64,000 bases of DNA from Rhodoferax ferrireducens (GTDB lineage Bacteria > Pseudomonadota > Gammaproteobacteria > Burkholderiales > Burkholderiaceae_C): assembly GCF_003347515.1 (NCBI RefSeq), contig NZ_QEII01000290.1:124001-188000 (forward strand). Direction: 5' to 3'. The position numbers and the translations under genes are program-made. The notes under the pieces are model-generated. The model was not told the origin of the DNA, ran no database searches, and saw only the letters and a list, made by a program, of their open reading frames with translations. Below, piece by piece: positions 1 to 7,616 of the stretch. Position 1 is the first letter of the stretch; every line of letters begins with the position of its first letter.

Positions 1-1285
1 CGCCAGTGCCGACTTTTTCCACGGAGTCGTCGATGAGGTGTTTGATTTCCTGGGCGGCAGCGGCGGAGCGCTTGGCCAGATTGCGCACTTCGGCGGCGAC
101 CACGGCAAAGCCCCGGCCTTGCTCGCCGGCGCGGGCCGCTTCCACCGCGGCGTTCAGCGCCAGAATATTGGTTTGAAACGCGATGCTGTCGATGACGCCG
201 ATGATGTCAACAATCTTGCGCGACGATTCATTGATGGAGCCCATCGTGTCCACCACTTGCGCCACCACGGCGCCGCCCTTGACCGCAACCTCCGAGGCCG
301 ATACCGCCAGCTGATTGGCCTCGCGCGCATTGTCGGCATTGTGTTTGACCGTGGAGGTCAACTCTTCAAGGGAAGCGGCCGTCTGTTCCAGCGATCCCGC
401 TTGTTGTTCGGTGCGGGCCGACAGATCCAAGTTGCCTGACGCGATCTGGCCGGAGGCACTGGCAATGGTGCTGGTGCCGGTGCGCACTTCACCGACGATG
501 GTCAGCAAGCTGTCGTTCATGTCCTTGAGGGCTTGCAGCAGTTCCCCTGTCTCGTCCCTGGCCGTGACCTGAATGTGGCTGGTGAGATTGCCAGTGGCAA
601 CGCGCTTGGCGATGGCGACCGCCTCATGCAAGGGGCCAATAATGCTGCGCGTGATCAGGTGCGACAACCCGATGCCAAGCGCCACCGCCATCAGGCCGAT
701 CAGTGACAGCAGCACCATCAAATCCTTGCCCGAAGCGACGGCGCTCTCCATCAGTTCGTGCTCTTCGGTTTTTTGAAGATCGACCAGTTTGTTGATTTCC
801 ACCAGCACCTCGCGGTAAATCGGATCGATGCGGGTGGAGATGAGCTTGGCAACGGCCTCCGGGTTGAAGGCCAGCGCCTGGGAGATGGCATCGGAGGTCG
901 GACCTTCCAGCGCCTTGTCGAGTCGCGCGATGTTCGCGAAAATCTGCTGGCCGGCCTCGGAGACACCCAGGGCCATCAATTGGTCGCGCGCCTCAACAAA
1001 GGTCTTGCGCTGGACCTTGAGCCGATCTTCTTCCTTGTTCATGGCTCCGACGTCCGTGTGCAGGCCGATGCTGCGAATCGCCACCACGCCTTCAAGCTGG
1101 GCGCTCTTCATGGTGGTGGTGAGTTCGACCTTGGCGTTGGCGGCCTTGAGACCCTCGAACAGGCTCTCCCGGTTCTTGATGCCAATGACGTTGTCCGTGA
1201 TCAGCACGGCCACCAGCAGCGCCAGAATGGTGCCGAAACCTATGCGCAAACGGGTGCCGATGCGAAAGCCAGTCAATTTCATCAT
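1..1285 (-). CDS. Methyl-accepting chemotaxis protein (C-terminus cut by window start)
   Basis: Inner-membrane chemoreceptor that passes ligand occupancy to CheA/CheW. From the ATG at 1285 about 428 residues are visible. There is a membrane segment at about 10-30, a roughly 150-residue periplasmic helical region, a second membrane segment near 185-205, a HAMP-like stretch, then the coiled-coil signalling domain with the highly conserved hairpin tip ([15 protein letters not shown] followed by [16 protein letters not shown]). A second ATG follows at once (MMKLTG), so the start could be 1282. The frame is still open at base 1, so the C-terminus lies outside the window. The small secreted Cache protein immediately upstream on the same strand may share its sensory role. 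The ligand is unknown. Confidence 0.95.
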   Translation of the reverse strand, partial: MMKLTGFRIGTRLRIGFGTILALLVAVLITDNVIGIKNRESLFEGLKAANAKVELTTTMKSAQLEGVVAIRSIGLHTDVGAMNKEEDRLKVQRKTFVEARDQLMALGVSEAGQQIFANIARLDKALEGPTSDAISQALAFNPEAVAKLISTRIDPIYREVLVEINKLVDLQKTEEHELMESAVASGKDLMVLLSLIGLMAVALGIGLSHLITRSIIGPLHEAVAIAKRVATGNLTSHIQVTARDETGELLQALKDMNDSLLTIVGEVRTGTSTIASASGQIASGNLDLSARTEQQAGSLEQTAASLEELTSTVKHNADNAREANQLAVSASEVAVKGGAVVAQVVDTMGSINESSRKIVDIIGVIDSIAFQTNILALNAAVEAARAGEQGRGFAVVAAEVRNLAKRSAAAAQEIKHLIDDSVEKVGTG

Positions 1286-1323
1286 GTTATGTTTTCTCCC
1301 TGCTAACTTTCACTGAAGCGTCT

Positions 1324-1351
1324 CAAGGGCAAGGGCGTTCCCTTGCCCTTG
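1324..1351 (-). terminator. 12-bp perfect hairpin after the Cache gene
   Basis: Two 12-base arms (1324-1335 and 1340-1351) around a 4-base loop form a perfect stem just past the stop of the Cache gene. There is no clear U-run on the minus strand. It could be a weak terminator or an mRNA 3'-end stabiliser that lowers expression of the chemoreceptor gene behind it. Confidence 0.6.
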
Positions 1352-1355
1352 TGGC

Positions 1356-1814
1356 TTACTTGTAGATGCCAACACCAATCAACACGTCGTCCACTTTTTC
1401 GACATAGGTCGACTTGTTTTCCACCGCCTTGGTGATGGTGTTCGGCCACTTGTAGTCGACCCAGCCCTTGCCTTTGCCTTTGGCAACTTCGATGAAGTTC
1501 TTGACGATGAAGACGCCGTTGGCATCCTTGATTTCGAGAAGGTTCTTGCCGATCAATTTGGGGTTGCCGCCGTGGGCTTTGTTGAGGCCTTCCATGTCAT
1601 AGGCCATCACATACAAATCGCCTTTGATGAATTGCCCGGCGGGGTTGCTGAATTCGGCAAAGGCTTTTTCCTTGCCGTTTGCCTTGATGAATTCAACGCC
1701 TTTTTTAACCATGGCGGTGGCTTCCTCCGCCGTTCCCTTATCGGCAGCGAATGCGGCAGCGCCGATAGCCAGGGCGCACAGGCCGAATGTGATTTTCTTA
1801 AGAATATTTTTCAT
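1356..1814 (-). CDS. Secreted single-Cache-domain protein
   Basis: A 152-residue protein with a Sec signal peptide (K-rich start, hydrophobic stretch, cleavage near AFAAD at about residue 24). The rest resembles a small Cache sensor domain, with the KGDLYVMAYDMEG and GKNLLEIKDANG strands typical of the fold. No membrane anchor or signalling domain follows, so it is probably a free periplasmic ligand-binding protein. The ATG at 1814 is preceded by AAGGGA at good spacing; a longer frame reaching 1859 lacks such a site. It lies directly upstream of the chemoreceptor on the same strand and could present ligand to it; that link is inference from position. Confidence 0.8.
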   Translation of the reverse strand: MKNILKKITFGLCALAIGAAAFAADKGTAEEATAMVKKGVEFIKANGKEKAFAEFSNPAGQFIKGDLYVMAYDMEGLNKAHGGNPKLIGKNLLEIKDANGVFIVKNFIEVAKGKGKGWVDYKWPNTITKAVENKSTYVEKVDDVLIGVGIYK

Positions 1815-1923
1815 GTGAATCCCTTGTGATGCAGTGATAAAGACGGCTTGGCGCCGCATGAACCGAACATGAACCCAACCCCGGTCATGCTGACTCCGCT
1901 CTATTGTTGCGCTGCAGCATTAC

Positions 1924-1940
1924 AAATATGTTACATATTT
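1924..1940. promoter_or_regulatory. Perfect 7-3-7 inverted repeat, possible operator
   Basis: AAATATG-TTA-CATATTT lies about 110 bp upstream of the Cache protein start codon. The size and AT-rich symmetry fit a dimeric regulator site. No regulator can be named. Confidence 0.4.
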
Positions 1941-2170
1941 TTTGCGGCGCAACAGTCAAGTGAAATCGTTTGACCTTGTTTTTTGGGCTTCGGAGGGGCC
2001 AGGCTGCCCTTCTTTAATCCACTACGCAATATTTGGGCCCATTCATGACCGTGTTACGACTATGTGTGGTCTATCCTTGTCGCGATAGGTGTAACAAGGT
2101 GTTCTGACGTCAAGCAGGCCGTTCCTGTCGGGCACAACGCGCAAAAAAACTCAGACCGGCGTGTTAACAC

Positions 2171-2188
2171 GGTGCGGCGCGCCGCACC
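2171..2188 (-). other. 18-bp perfect palindrome downstream of the rhodanese gene
   Basis: GGTGCGGCG followed by its exact complement, with the 10-bp palindrome GTGTTAACAC abutting at 2161-2170. It lies about 50 nt past the rhodanese stop and could form a cruciform or a hairpin at the operon end. There is no U-tract, so terminator function is uncertain. Confidence 0.4.
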
Positions 2189-2239
2189 AATAGGGTGAGC
2201 GGACATTTGGATGAGCCTCGGCATCATGGCCGTGTGACG

Positions 2240-2686
2240 TCACTTGCGCGCCTGCCACGCGCCAAAGCCGCCATGCAGGATGCGCACGTTCTCGAATCCG
2301 TCCATGCGCAAAGCCATCGCGACCTGGCCCGAAAACGAACCGGTGTTGCAGTAGACCAGGATGCTCTTGTCCTTGGGCAGTTTGGCGCGCTCAGCGAAGA
2401 CCTTGCGCCACTCGATGTTGACTGCCCCGGGGATGTGCTCCTTGGCATATTGCCCGGCATCACGCACGTCGAGCAGGTAGAACTTTTTCCAGTCCTCGGC
2501 CGGAATCTGCTCGGCCATGATGGTGCCGCTGTTGTAGTCCACAAAGTCAAAGTACGACGCCACCGTCTCGGCGCTGGCCTCGTCCATCTGGGCCTGCGCG
2601 GCCATGGGAAGAAGGGCGGATGCGGCGATAAACGATGCCGCGAGCGTGACGCGGCGAGATGCGCGGGCAAAGGAAGTGAGTTTCAA
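2240..2686 (-). CDS. Exported rhodanese-like sulfurtransferase
   Basis: A 148-residue periplasmic rhodanese. A signal peptide covers residues 1-32 (RRVTLAASF core, AQA cleavage), followed by a single rhodanese domain with the LLDVRD strand near 72 and the active-site loop VYCNTGSFSG with catalytic Cys113. I chose a TTG start at 2686: TAGGAG lies 8 nt upstream, and no ATG precedes the signal peptide in a sensible place. It is the last gene of the minus-strand sulfur operon begun by the ArsR-rhodanese regulator. Its likely role is periplasmic sulfane-sulfur transfer, with unknown substrate. Confidence 0.85.
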   Translation of the reverse strand: MKLTSFARASRRVTLAASFIAASALLPMAAQAQMDEASAETVASYFDFVDYNSGTIMAEQIPAEDWKKFYLLDVRDAGQYAKEHIPGAVNIEWRKVFAERAKLPKDKSILVYCNTGSFSGQVAMALRMDGFENVRILHGGFGAWQARK

Positions 2687-2718
2687 AAGTTTGTCTCCTA
2701 AAAGGTCGTGGTTGAATT

Positions 2719-3999
2719 TCAGTGCGCGGGGTTGAGGCGGGGATGGGTCTCCTCGCCCCAGTGGTAAAGCACGGCGCCGGACAGCAGCATGGCCAGCGCC
2801 ACGAACCAGAAGGCGCTCTCGATGCGCCCGCCCAGCGCGGCGGCGGCGCCCAGGCCCAGAGCGCCGATGCCATAGCCGAGGTCGCGCCAGAATCGATAGA
2901 TGCCGATCGCGGACGCACGCCAGTTCGGGTGGGCAATATCGGCGACGGCCGCGCTCAGGTTGGGGTACAGCATCGCCATGCCCAGGCCGGCAACGGCGGC
3001 GGACAGGCTCCACCACGCGGCGCCAGATCCGAGCGGCATCAAGGCCACGCCGGCGCCACAAATCCACATGCCCCAGGCGTTCAGCAGGTGCCGGCCGACC
3101 CGGTCGGACAACCGCCCGGTGAAGAACTGGGCGCCACCCCAAGTGAAGCCGTACACGCCCACAATCCAGCCGATGGCGGGCAGGCCGACGCCTTGCTGGT
3201 GCAAATAGACGGGCCAGAACACCCAGACCAGCGCGTCCACAAACTTCTCCACCAGACCGGCCTGGCACAGCGCCGCCATGCGGCGGTCGCGCCAGCTCAT
3301 GAGGGCAAACATCTCGCCGGTGCCGGGTTGCGCGCTGACGTTGGCCGGGTAGCGCGGACGAAAGGCCTGGCCTGACGGGTTGGCTGCATGGCGCTTGACT
3401 TCGGCATGGGCCCACGGCAGCGTCTCGTGCACCGCCAGCCAGGCGAGCAGCGTCGCCAGTCCGATCACCGCGCCACCAAACCACAACAGGCCGGCGCGCG
3501 GACCCAGCAGGGATGCGGCGTAGCCCGTGATGACGCCGGCAACTGCCACACCCAAGTAGCCGGAAAACTCGTTCAGCCCGATCACCAGGCCACGTTGATC
3601 GGCCCGTGTCAGGTCGAGCTTGGCGGTCTGTGTCATCGACCAGGTCAGGCCCTGGTTCACGCCCAGCAGAACGGTCGCCAGCACGATCCAGCGCCAGGAG
3701 CTGGCGAAGTAGATCAACGCGGGAACCGGCAGCGCCACCAGCCAGCCCAGCAGCAGCACCCGCTTGCGGCCGAAACGATCGGCCAGGCGACCGGCGACGA
3801 AGTTCATGCTGCCCTTCACAAACCCGAAGGCCACGACAAAGGCCACCAGCAGCATGAAGGAGCCGCGGGGCACACCAAACTCGGTCTCCGCCAAGGCCGG
3901 CACCACGGTGCGCATCATGCCGAGGGTCATGCCCACCAACAGCACCTGCAGCAAGTGATGCAGCACCTGGCGCAGGTTGACGCGAATGCCGTAATCCAT
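2719..3999 (-). CDS. MFS transporter
   Basis: A 426-residue transporter of the major facilitator superfamily with about 12 hydrophobic segments. The MFS signature between segments 2 and 3 is clear (GRLADRFGRKRV near residues 70-81), with a second copy in the C-terminal half (GRLSDRVGRH). It starts 11 nt after the upstream hydrolase gene stops, with AAGG in front of the ATG, so it is in the sulfur operon. Context suggests movement of a sulfur compound or organic anion, but the sequence does not identify a substrate. Confidence 0.85.
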   Translation of the reverse strand: MDYGIRVNLRQVLHHLLQVLLVGMTLGMMRTVVPALAETEFGVPRGSFMLLVAFVVAFGFVKGSMNFVAGRLADRFGRKRVLLLGWLVALPVPALIYFASSWRWIVLATVLLGVNQGLTWSMTQTAKLDLTRADQRGLVIGLNEFSGYLGVAVAGVITGYAASLLGPRAGLLWFGGAVIGLATLLAWLAVHETLPWAHAEVKRHAANPSGQAFRPRYPANVSAQPGTGEMFALMSWRDRRMAALCQAGLVEKFVDALVWVFWPVYLHQQGVGLPAIGWIVGVYGFTWGGAQFFTGRLSDRVGRHLLNAWGMWICGAGVALMPLGSGAAWWSLSAAVAGLGMAMLYPNLSAAVADIAHPNWRASAIGIYRFWRDLGYGIGALGLGAAAALGGRIESAFWFVALAMLLSGAVLYHWGEETHPRLNPAH

Positions 4000-4010
4000 C
4001 GGGCTTGCCT

Positions 4011-4766
4011 TCAGGCGTGCGCGAGATCAGGGACGACGCCGCGCAGATTGGCCTGGACCATGCGCGCCATGTCGGCCGGCGGCGGCGCGATATCGGCGGT
4101 GAGCGCATCGACAAAGGCCTCGCGCGACATCGACAGCATCGGGTTGAAGCGTTTTTCGAAGCCGAGGGTGGACGCCGGCTTGCCGGACAGGCCGACCCCG
4201 CACGCGCTGCCCGCCTGGTGACCGGGGTAAATTTCAAGCTCCGCCGGCAGGGTCAGCAGCTTGCTGTGCAGCGTGTCATAAAGCTGCGCCGCCATTTCGC
4301 GCTCGCGTCCTGCCAGGTCGGGCCGACCGACGGCGCCGACAAACAAGGTGTCGCCGGTGAGGACAAACCACGGTTCGTCGCCGCGCCGCAGATCGCGCAC
4401 CAGCAGGCAGACGCTGTCCGGCGTGTGGCCCGGCGTGTGCAGCACATCGACCACCACATTGCCGGCCATCAGCCGCTGGCCATCGCGCAAGGCAGCGAAG
4501 TCAAACAACACGCGCCCGCGGTTGCTCTCGTGCAGGCCATACGGGGCGCCAACCCGGCGCGCCAGCTCGGGCCCGCCCGAGTAGTGGTCCGCATGCACAT
4601 GGGTGTCAATCACATGGGTGATTACCGCGCCGGCTTGGTCGGCTTGCTGGATGAACCAGTCTTCGTCGCCGGCGACCACATCGACGGCGAAGGCTTGCGC
4701 CAGGCTGGCACAGCCGAACAAGTAGGACAGCGTGGCGTTGTCGGCGGCGCGTTGTTTGAAAAACAT
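4011..4766 (-). CDS. Metallo-beta-lactamase fold hydrolase, persulfide dioxygenase-like
   Basis: A 251-residue soluble protein of the glyoxalase II/ETHE1-like group. The metal motif is THVHADH (His56, His58, Asp60, His61), followed by HTPGHT, GDTLFVGAVGRPDL and YPGH ligand motifs. ETHE1-type enzymes oxidise glutathione persulfide to sulfite with a single Fe(II). The operon with rhodaneses and a DsrE protein supports that role over hydroxyacylglutathione hydrolysis. The ATG at 4766 has AGGAGAG 5 nt upstream. The enzymatic assignment is inference; the fold is certain. Confidence 0.85.
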   Translation of the reverse strand: MFFKQRAADNATLSYLFGCASLAQAFAVDVVAGDEDWFIQQADQAGAVITHVIDTHVHADHYSGGPELARRVGAPYGLHESNRGRVLFDFAALRDGQRLMAGNVVVDVLHTPGHTPDSVCLLVRDLRRGDEPWFVLTGDTLFVGAVGRPDLAGREREMAAQLYDTLHSKLLTLPAELEIYPGHQAGSACGVGLSGKPASTLGFEKRFNPMLSMSREAFVDALTADIAPPPADMARMVQANLRGVVPDLAHA

Positions 4767-4782
4767 GTTGCTCTCCTGTAAC

Positions 4783-5133
4783 TTAGAACACCAGAACCTT
4801 GTCGGCCCACAAGGTCCATTGGGCCAATTCGTCGAGGCTGCTGCGGTGCGATCCGGGCATGAGGTCTTCAGCCGACAAGCCGCGCGCATCCATGCAGGTT
4901 CCACACACGCCAATGACGCCCGCGTGACGGACGACCGAACCCAGCATGAGCTCAAGGTTGTAGAAGCCACTCGGCACTTTCTGCAGGCGATGCGCGGCCG
5001 CTGCCCCATCGCCGATGAGAAAGACACGCACTTCGTTGTCCGGCAGCTTGGCCAATGCGCCGGCCAGCCGGGCGCCGTTGTAGGTGCGTTCGCTGCCATA
5101 GGGCGCGTCGTTCAGGATGAAGAGGGTTTTCAT
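4783..5133 (-). CDS. DsrE-family sulfur-carrier protein
   Basis: A 116-residue cytoplasmic protein of the DsrE/DsrF-like family. The N-terminal MKTLFILNDAPYGSERTYNG strand-loop is typical, and a conserved cysteine pair sits at CGTC (Cys77, Cys80), where family members carry persulfide sulfur. The ATG at 5133 is preceded by AAGGAG. It lies 16 nt downstream of the regulator gene and 16 nt upstream of the hydrolase gene. It probably relays sulfane sulfur between operon partners. Confidence 0.85.
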   Translation of the reverse strand: MKTLFILNDAPYGSERTYNGARLAGALAKLPDNEVRVFLIGDGAAAAHRLQKVPSGFYNLELMLGSVVRHAGVIGVCGTCMDARGLSAEDLMPGSHRSSLDELAQWTLWADKVLVF

Positions 5134-5149
5134 GTGCGGGACTCCTTGT

Positions 5150-5803
5150 TCATGATTCGATCGGCAGCCCATGGGCGCGCCACTCCGCCACGCCATCGGT
5201 CAGGTGGAAGGCGCGGTAGCCTTTTTTCTTCAGCAGCTCGACCGCATCCCTGGCCATCAAGCAGAAGGGGCCGCGGCAATAAGCGACCACCAGCGTGTCT
5301 TTGGGCAGCTCGGCCAGTCTTTTTTTCAGCTCGTCCAAGGGGAGCGAGCGGGCGTGCGGCAGGTGGGCGCTGGCGTATTCGTCCTGCGGGCGAACATCCA
5401 GCACCAGCACTTCTCCCGCCTGGGCTTTTCTGAGAATGCTGTCCCGGTCCAGACTTTCGAGGTCGTCGCCATGGGCCACGATGGACGCCAGCGCAAGCTG
5501 CAGCTCCACCAGCCGTTCCTCGGCCTCGGCGCGCAAGCTCACCCACAGGTTGGCCACGCTGTGGCTCGCCAGCCGGTACAGGACGTATTTGCCGTCCTTG
5601 CGTGTCTCGACCAGCCGCGCCAACCGGAGCTCCTTGAGGTGCGCACTGGCGAGCTTGACGCTGATCTCGGCCTGGGCGGCCAGGACCTCGACTGTCTTTT
5701 CTCCCTGGCACAAGAGCTCTATGAGCTCCAGCCGTTTGGGACTGGCCAAGGCCTTGCCGATGCGGGCCACTTGTTCGTACAGATGGTTTTTGATGCTTCT
5801 CAT
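5150..5803 (-). CDS. ArsR-family regulator fused to a rhodanese domain
   Basis: A 217-residue fusion. Residues 1-95 form an ArsR winged helix-turn-helix (SPKRLELIELLCQGEKTV, then ISVKLASAHLKELRLARLV as recognition helix). Residues 125-215 form a rhodanese with active loop AYCRGPFC (Cys176, Cys181). The DNA-binding part has only one cysteine (Cys32), so the two-cysteine persulfide switch of BigR/SqrR is not complete. The rhodanese cysteine may be the sensor instead. As first gene of the operon behind a perfect palindrome, it is probably autoregulatory. Confidence 0.9.
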   Translation of the reverse strand: MRSIKNHLYEQVARIGKALASPKRLELIELLCQGEKTVEVLAAQAEISVKLASAHLKELRLARLVETRKDGKYVLYRLASHSVANLWVSLRAEAEERLVELQLALASIVAHGDDLESLDRDSILRKAQAGEVLVLDVRPQDEYASAHLPHARSLPLDELKKRLAELPKDTLVVAYCRGPFCLMARDAVELLKKKGYRAFHLTDGVAEWRAHGLPIES

Positions 5804-5807
5804 GCCG

Positions 5808-5823
5808 ACATTCTAATGAATGT
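5808..5823. promoter_or_regulatory. Likely operator of the ArsR-rhodanese regulator
   Basis: ACATTC-TAAT-GAATGT, a perfect inverted repeat 5 bp upstream of the regulator's start codon, with a further half-site-like GGAATGT at 5825-5831. AT-rich palindromes at this position are typical of autoregulated ArsR/BigR-type operons. Confidence 0.65.
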
Positions 5824-5887
5824 TGGAATGTTTGCAAGCCACGTACACTGCGACTCCGCAATGGTTTGCGCAGAAAGAGGCTGGTAC

Positions 5888-6454
5888 ATGAAGTTGAAGA
5901 TGGCGAAAAATTCCCTGTTTGCGATATTGCTGCGGTCGCCGTGGTGGATGAGTTTCGGGCTGGTGGCGGCGATTGCGCTGGCCGCGCGTGCCTTGTTGCC
6001 TGAGCCTTACGTCGTGTTTGGCGTGATCGGTGGATTTCCTTTTCTGGTCATCGGCATCATGGCCGCCTGGCGCCAGTGGCGCGCGCCCAGTGCGGCCCGC
6101 GTGGCTGAGGCGCTGAAGGTGGCGGGTGGTATGTCGTGGCGCGACTTTTCCAGTGCAGTCGAGCAGGGCTTTGCGCGTCAGGGATACGCCGTGACACGCT
6201 TGAACAGCCCGGCGGCCGACTTCAAGCTGGACAAGGGCGGGCGCCTCACCCTGGTGAGCTGCAAACGCTGGAAAGCGGCCAACCATGGGCTGGAGCCACT
6301 GCGTGATCTGGTGGCGGCCCAGGCGGCGCAAGATGCGCAGGGCAGTATCTACATCAGCCTGGGTTCGGTGACCGACAACGCCCGTCGTTTTGCCCAGACG
6401 CAGGGTATGGTGTTGCTGTCAGAGAATGACCTGGCGCAGCTGATTTTTGATTAA
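5888..6454 (+). CDS. Membrane-anchored Mrr-type restriction endonuclease-like protein
   Basis: A 188-residue protein with two N-terminal membrane segments (about 20-38 and 43-62) followed by a cytoplasmic domain resembling the Mrr/PD-(D/E)xK nuclease fold. ADFKLD...LTLVSCKRWKA matches the D...(Q/S)CKxW core, although the loop normally carrying GxDGGID is reduced. The ATG at 5888 has AGAGG upstream. It is divergent from the sulfur operon. No methylase or specificity subunit is nearby, so classical restriction is unlikely. A repeat copy follows the stop codon. Confidence 0.7.
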   Translation: MKLKMAKNSLFAILLRSPWWMSFGLVAAIALAARALLPEPYVVFGVIGGFPFLVIGIMAAWRQWRAPSAARVAEALKVAGGMSWRDFSSAVEQGFARQGYAVTRLNSPAADFKLDKGGRLTLVSCKRWKAANHGLEPLRDLVAAQAAQDAQGSIYISLGSVTDNARRFAQTQGMVLLSENDLAQLIFD

Positions 6455-6456
6455 AT

Positions 6457-6510
6457 TAGGCTCTAGCTCTTGTGAAATAAGCGCAATTAGCTATTAATAA
6501 TATAGCAAAC
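6457..6510 (+). repeat. Dispersed ~50-bp repeat, copy A
   Basis: Starts 2 nt after the Mrr-like gene stop, same strand. It contains GGCTCTAGC, AAGCGCAA and TAGCTATTAATAATATAGC, the three blocks shared by the other copies. The last block can fold as a GCTAT/ATAGC hairpin. Confidence 0.75.
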
Positions 6511-6634
6511 TGAGCGTGGCCAACGCCCTTTGTGGCCGCCAGCGCCGCAGTGGCCCCAATTGACGCCAGCCGCTTGCGCAGGGCTGCACTTGGTATCAGA
6601 CTGGCGACCTCGTTCATTTATCCACGGAGGTTGT

Positions 6635-7498
6635 ATGTCCAGTATGAGCCCGGAACAGATCAAGGCCGCGACCCGGCAAGCCTGGGAGAAATCGGCCGGC
6701 GGCTGGAACCGCCAAACCCCTCAAATCCATGCCTGGCTGGCGCCGGCCACAGCGGCCATGCTGGACGGAGCCCACATCAGCGCCGGCATGCGCGTGCTCG
6801 ATATGGCCGCCGGCGCGGGAGACCAGACGCTGGACATCGCCCGGCGCGTGGGGTCGGGCGGCTCGGTGCTGGCGACGGATATTTCCGCGAGCATTCTGCA
6901 GTTCGCGCAAGAAAATGCGCAGCGTGCCGGCCTGGACAATGTCGAGACCCGCGTGGGTGATGCCGAGCAATTGAGTCTGGACGAGGCGAGCTTCGATGCG
7001 GCCGTGTGCCGCCTCGGCCTGATGTTCTGCCCCGAGCCCTTGCTGGCGCTGCGCCAGGCTTACCGCGCATTAAAACCGGGCGGGCACGCTGCCGTGCTGG
7101 TGTTCTCCGAGCCGCAACACAACCCCTGCATCGGCATCCTGATGTCCACCGCGTTGCAGCATGCGGGCCTGCCGCCGCGTGATCCGTTTCAACCCGGCAG
7201 CTTGCTGAGCCTGGGCAAGCCGGGACTGCTGGACGCCTTGTTCCGCGAAGCGGGATTTACCGACGTGACAACGTCGCGCATCGCCGCCCCGTTTCGACTG
7301 CCATCGGCAGAGGACTACCTGAGCTTCGTGCGCACGTCGGCGTCCCCGATCATGCAGATGCTGGGTCAGCTCGATGCGGCCGCGCAGGAGGCGGCGTGGG
7401 CCGCGATGAAGGACAAACTTCAGGCCTTTCAGTCGCCCAGTGGCTGGGTGGGGCCCAATGAGTTGTTGCTGAGCCAGGGGACCCGGCCGGCGCAGTGA
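6635..7498 (+). CDS. Class I SAM-dependent methyltransferase
   Basis: A 287-residue Rossmann-fold methyltransferase of the UbiE/COQ5-like type. The SAM motif I reads RVLDMAAGAGDQT (about residues 50-62), motif II ends in ATDIS, and a post-motif LKPGGHAAVLVFSEP follows. The start at 6635 is chosen for the GGAGG 5 nt upstream; the frame extends further with no ribosome site. It stands alone between repeat copy A and the flavocytochrome gene. The substrate is unknown. Confidence 0.85.
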   Translation: MSSMSPEQIKAATRQAWEKSAGGWNRQTPQIHAWLAPATAAMLDGAHISAGMRVLDMAAGAGDQTLDIARRVGSGGSVLATDISASILQFAQENAQRAGLDNVETRVGDAEQLSLDEASFDAAVCRLGLMFCPEPLLALRQAYRALKPGGHAAVLVFSEPQHNPCIGILMSTALQHAGLPPRDPFQPGSLLSLGKPGLLDALFREAGFTDVTTSRIAAPFRLPSAEDYLSFVRTSASPIMQMLGQLDAAAQEAAWAAMKDKLQAFQSPSGWVGPNELLLSQGTRPAQ

Positions 7499-7616
7499 GG
7501 TCGCCTTGCCCCCATTTGGTTTTTGCGCTTTGCGTGGGGTCGACGCCGTAGTTACAAACCGTTAACACCCAGGGGCTACAGTGTCCGAATGACAGTCCTT
7601 TACAAGAACAGGCCCC

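Larger units (their letters stand above)
1815..2239. other. 425-bp intergenic region with several palindromes
   Basis: I find no credible gene here. It holds the upstream region of the Cache gene and the 3' flank of the rhodanese gene. Notable are a perfect inverted repeat at 1924-1940, a CCTTGT/ACAAGG pair (2075-2080 and 2094-2099), and two abutting perfect palindromes at 2161-2170 and 2171-2188. Confidence 0.6.

Noticed and set aside
2240..4237. 665-codon open frame on the minus strand
   Set aside because: It fuses an out-of-frame reading of the MFS and hydrolase genes to the true rhodanese frame; the MFS gene in another frame has clear membrane segments and a ribosome site.
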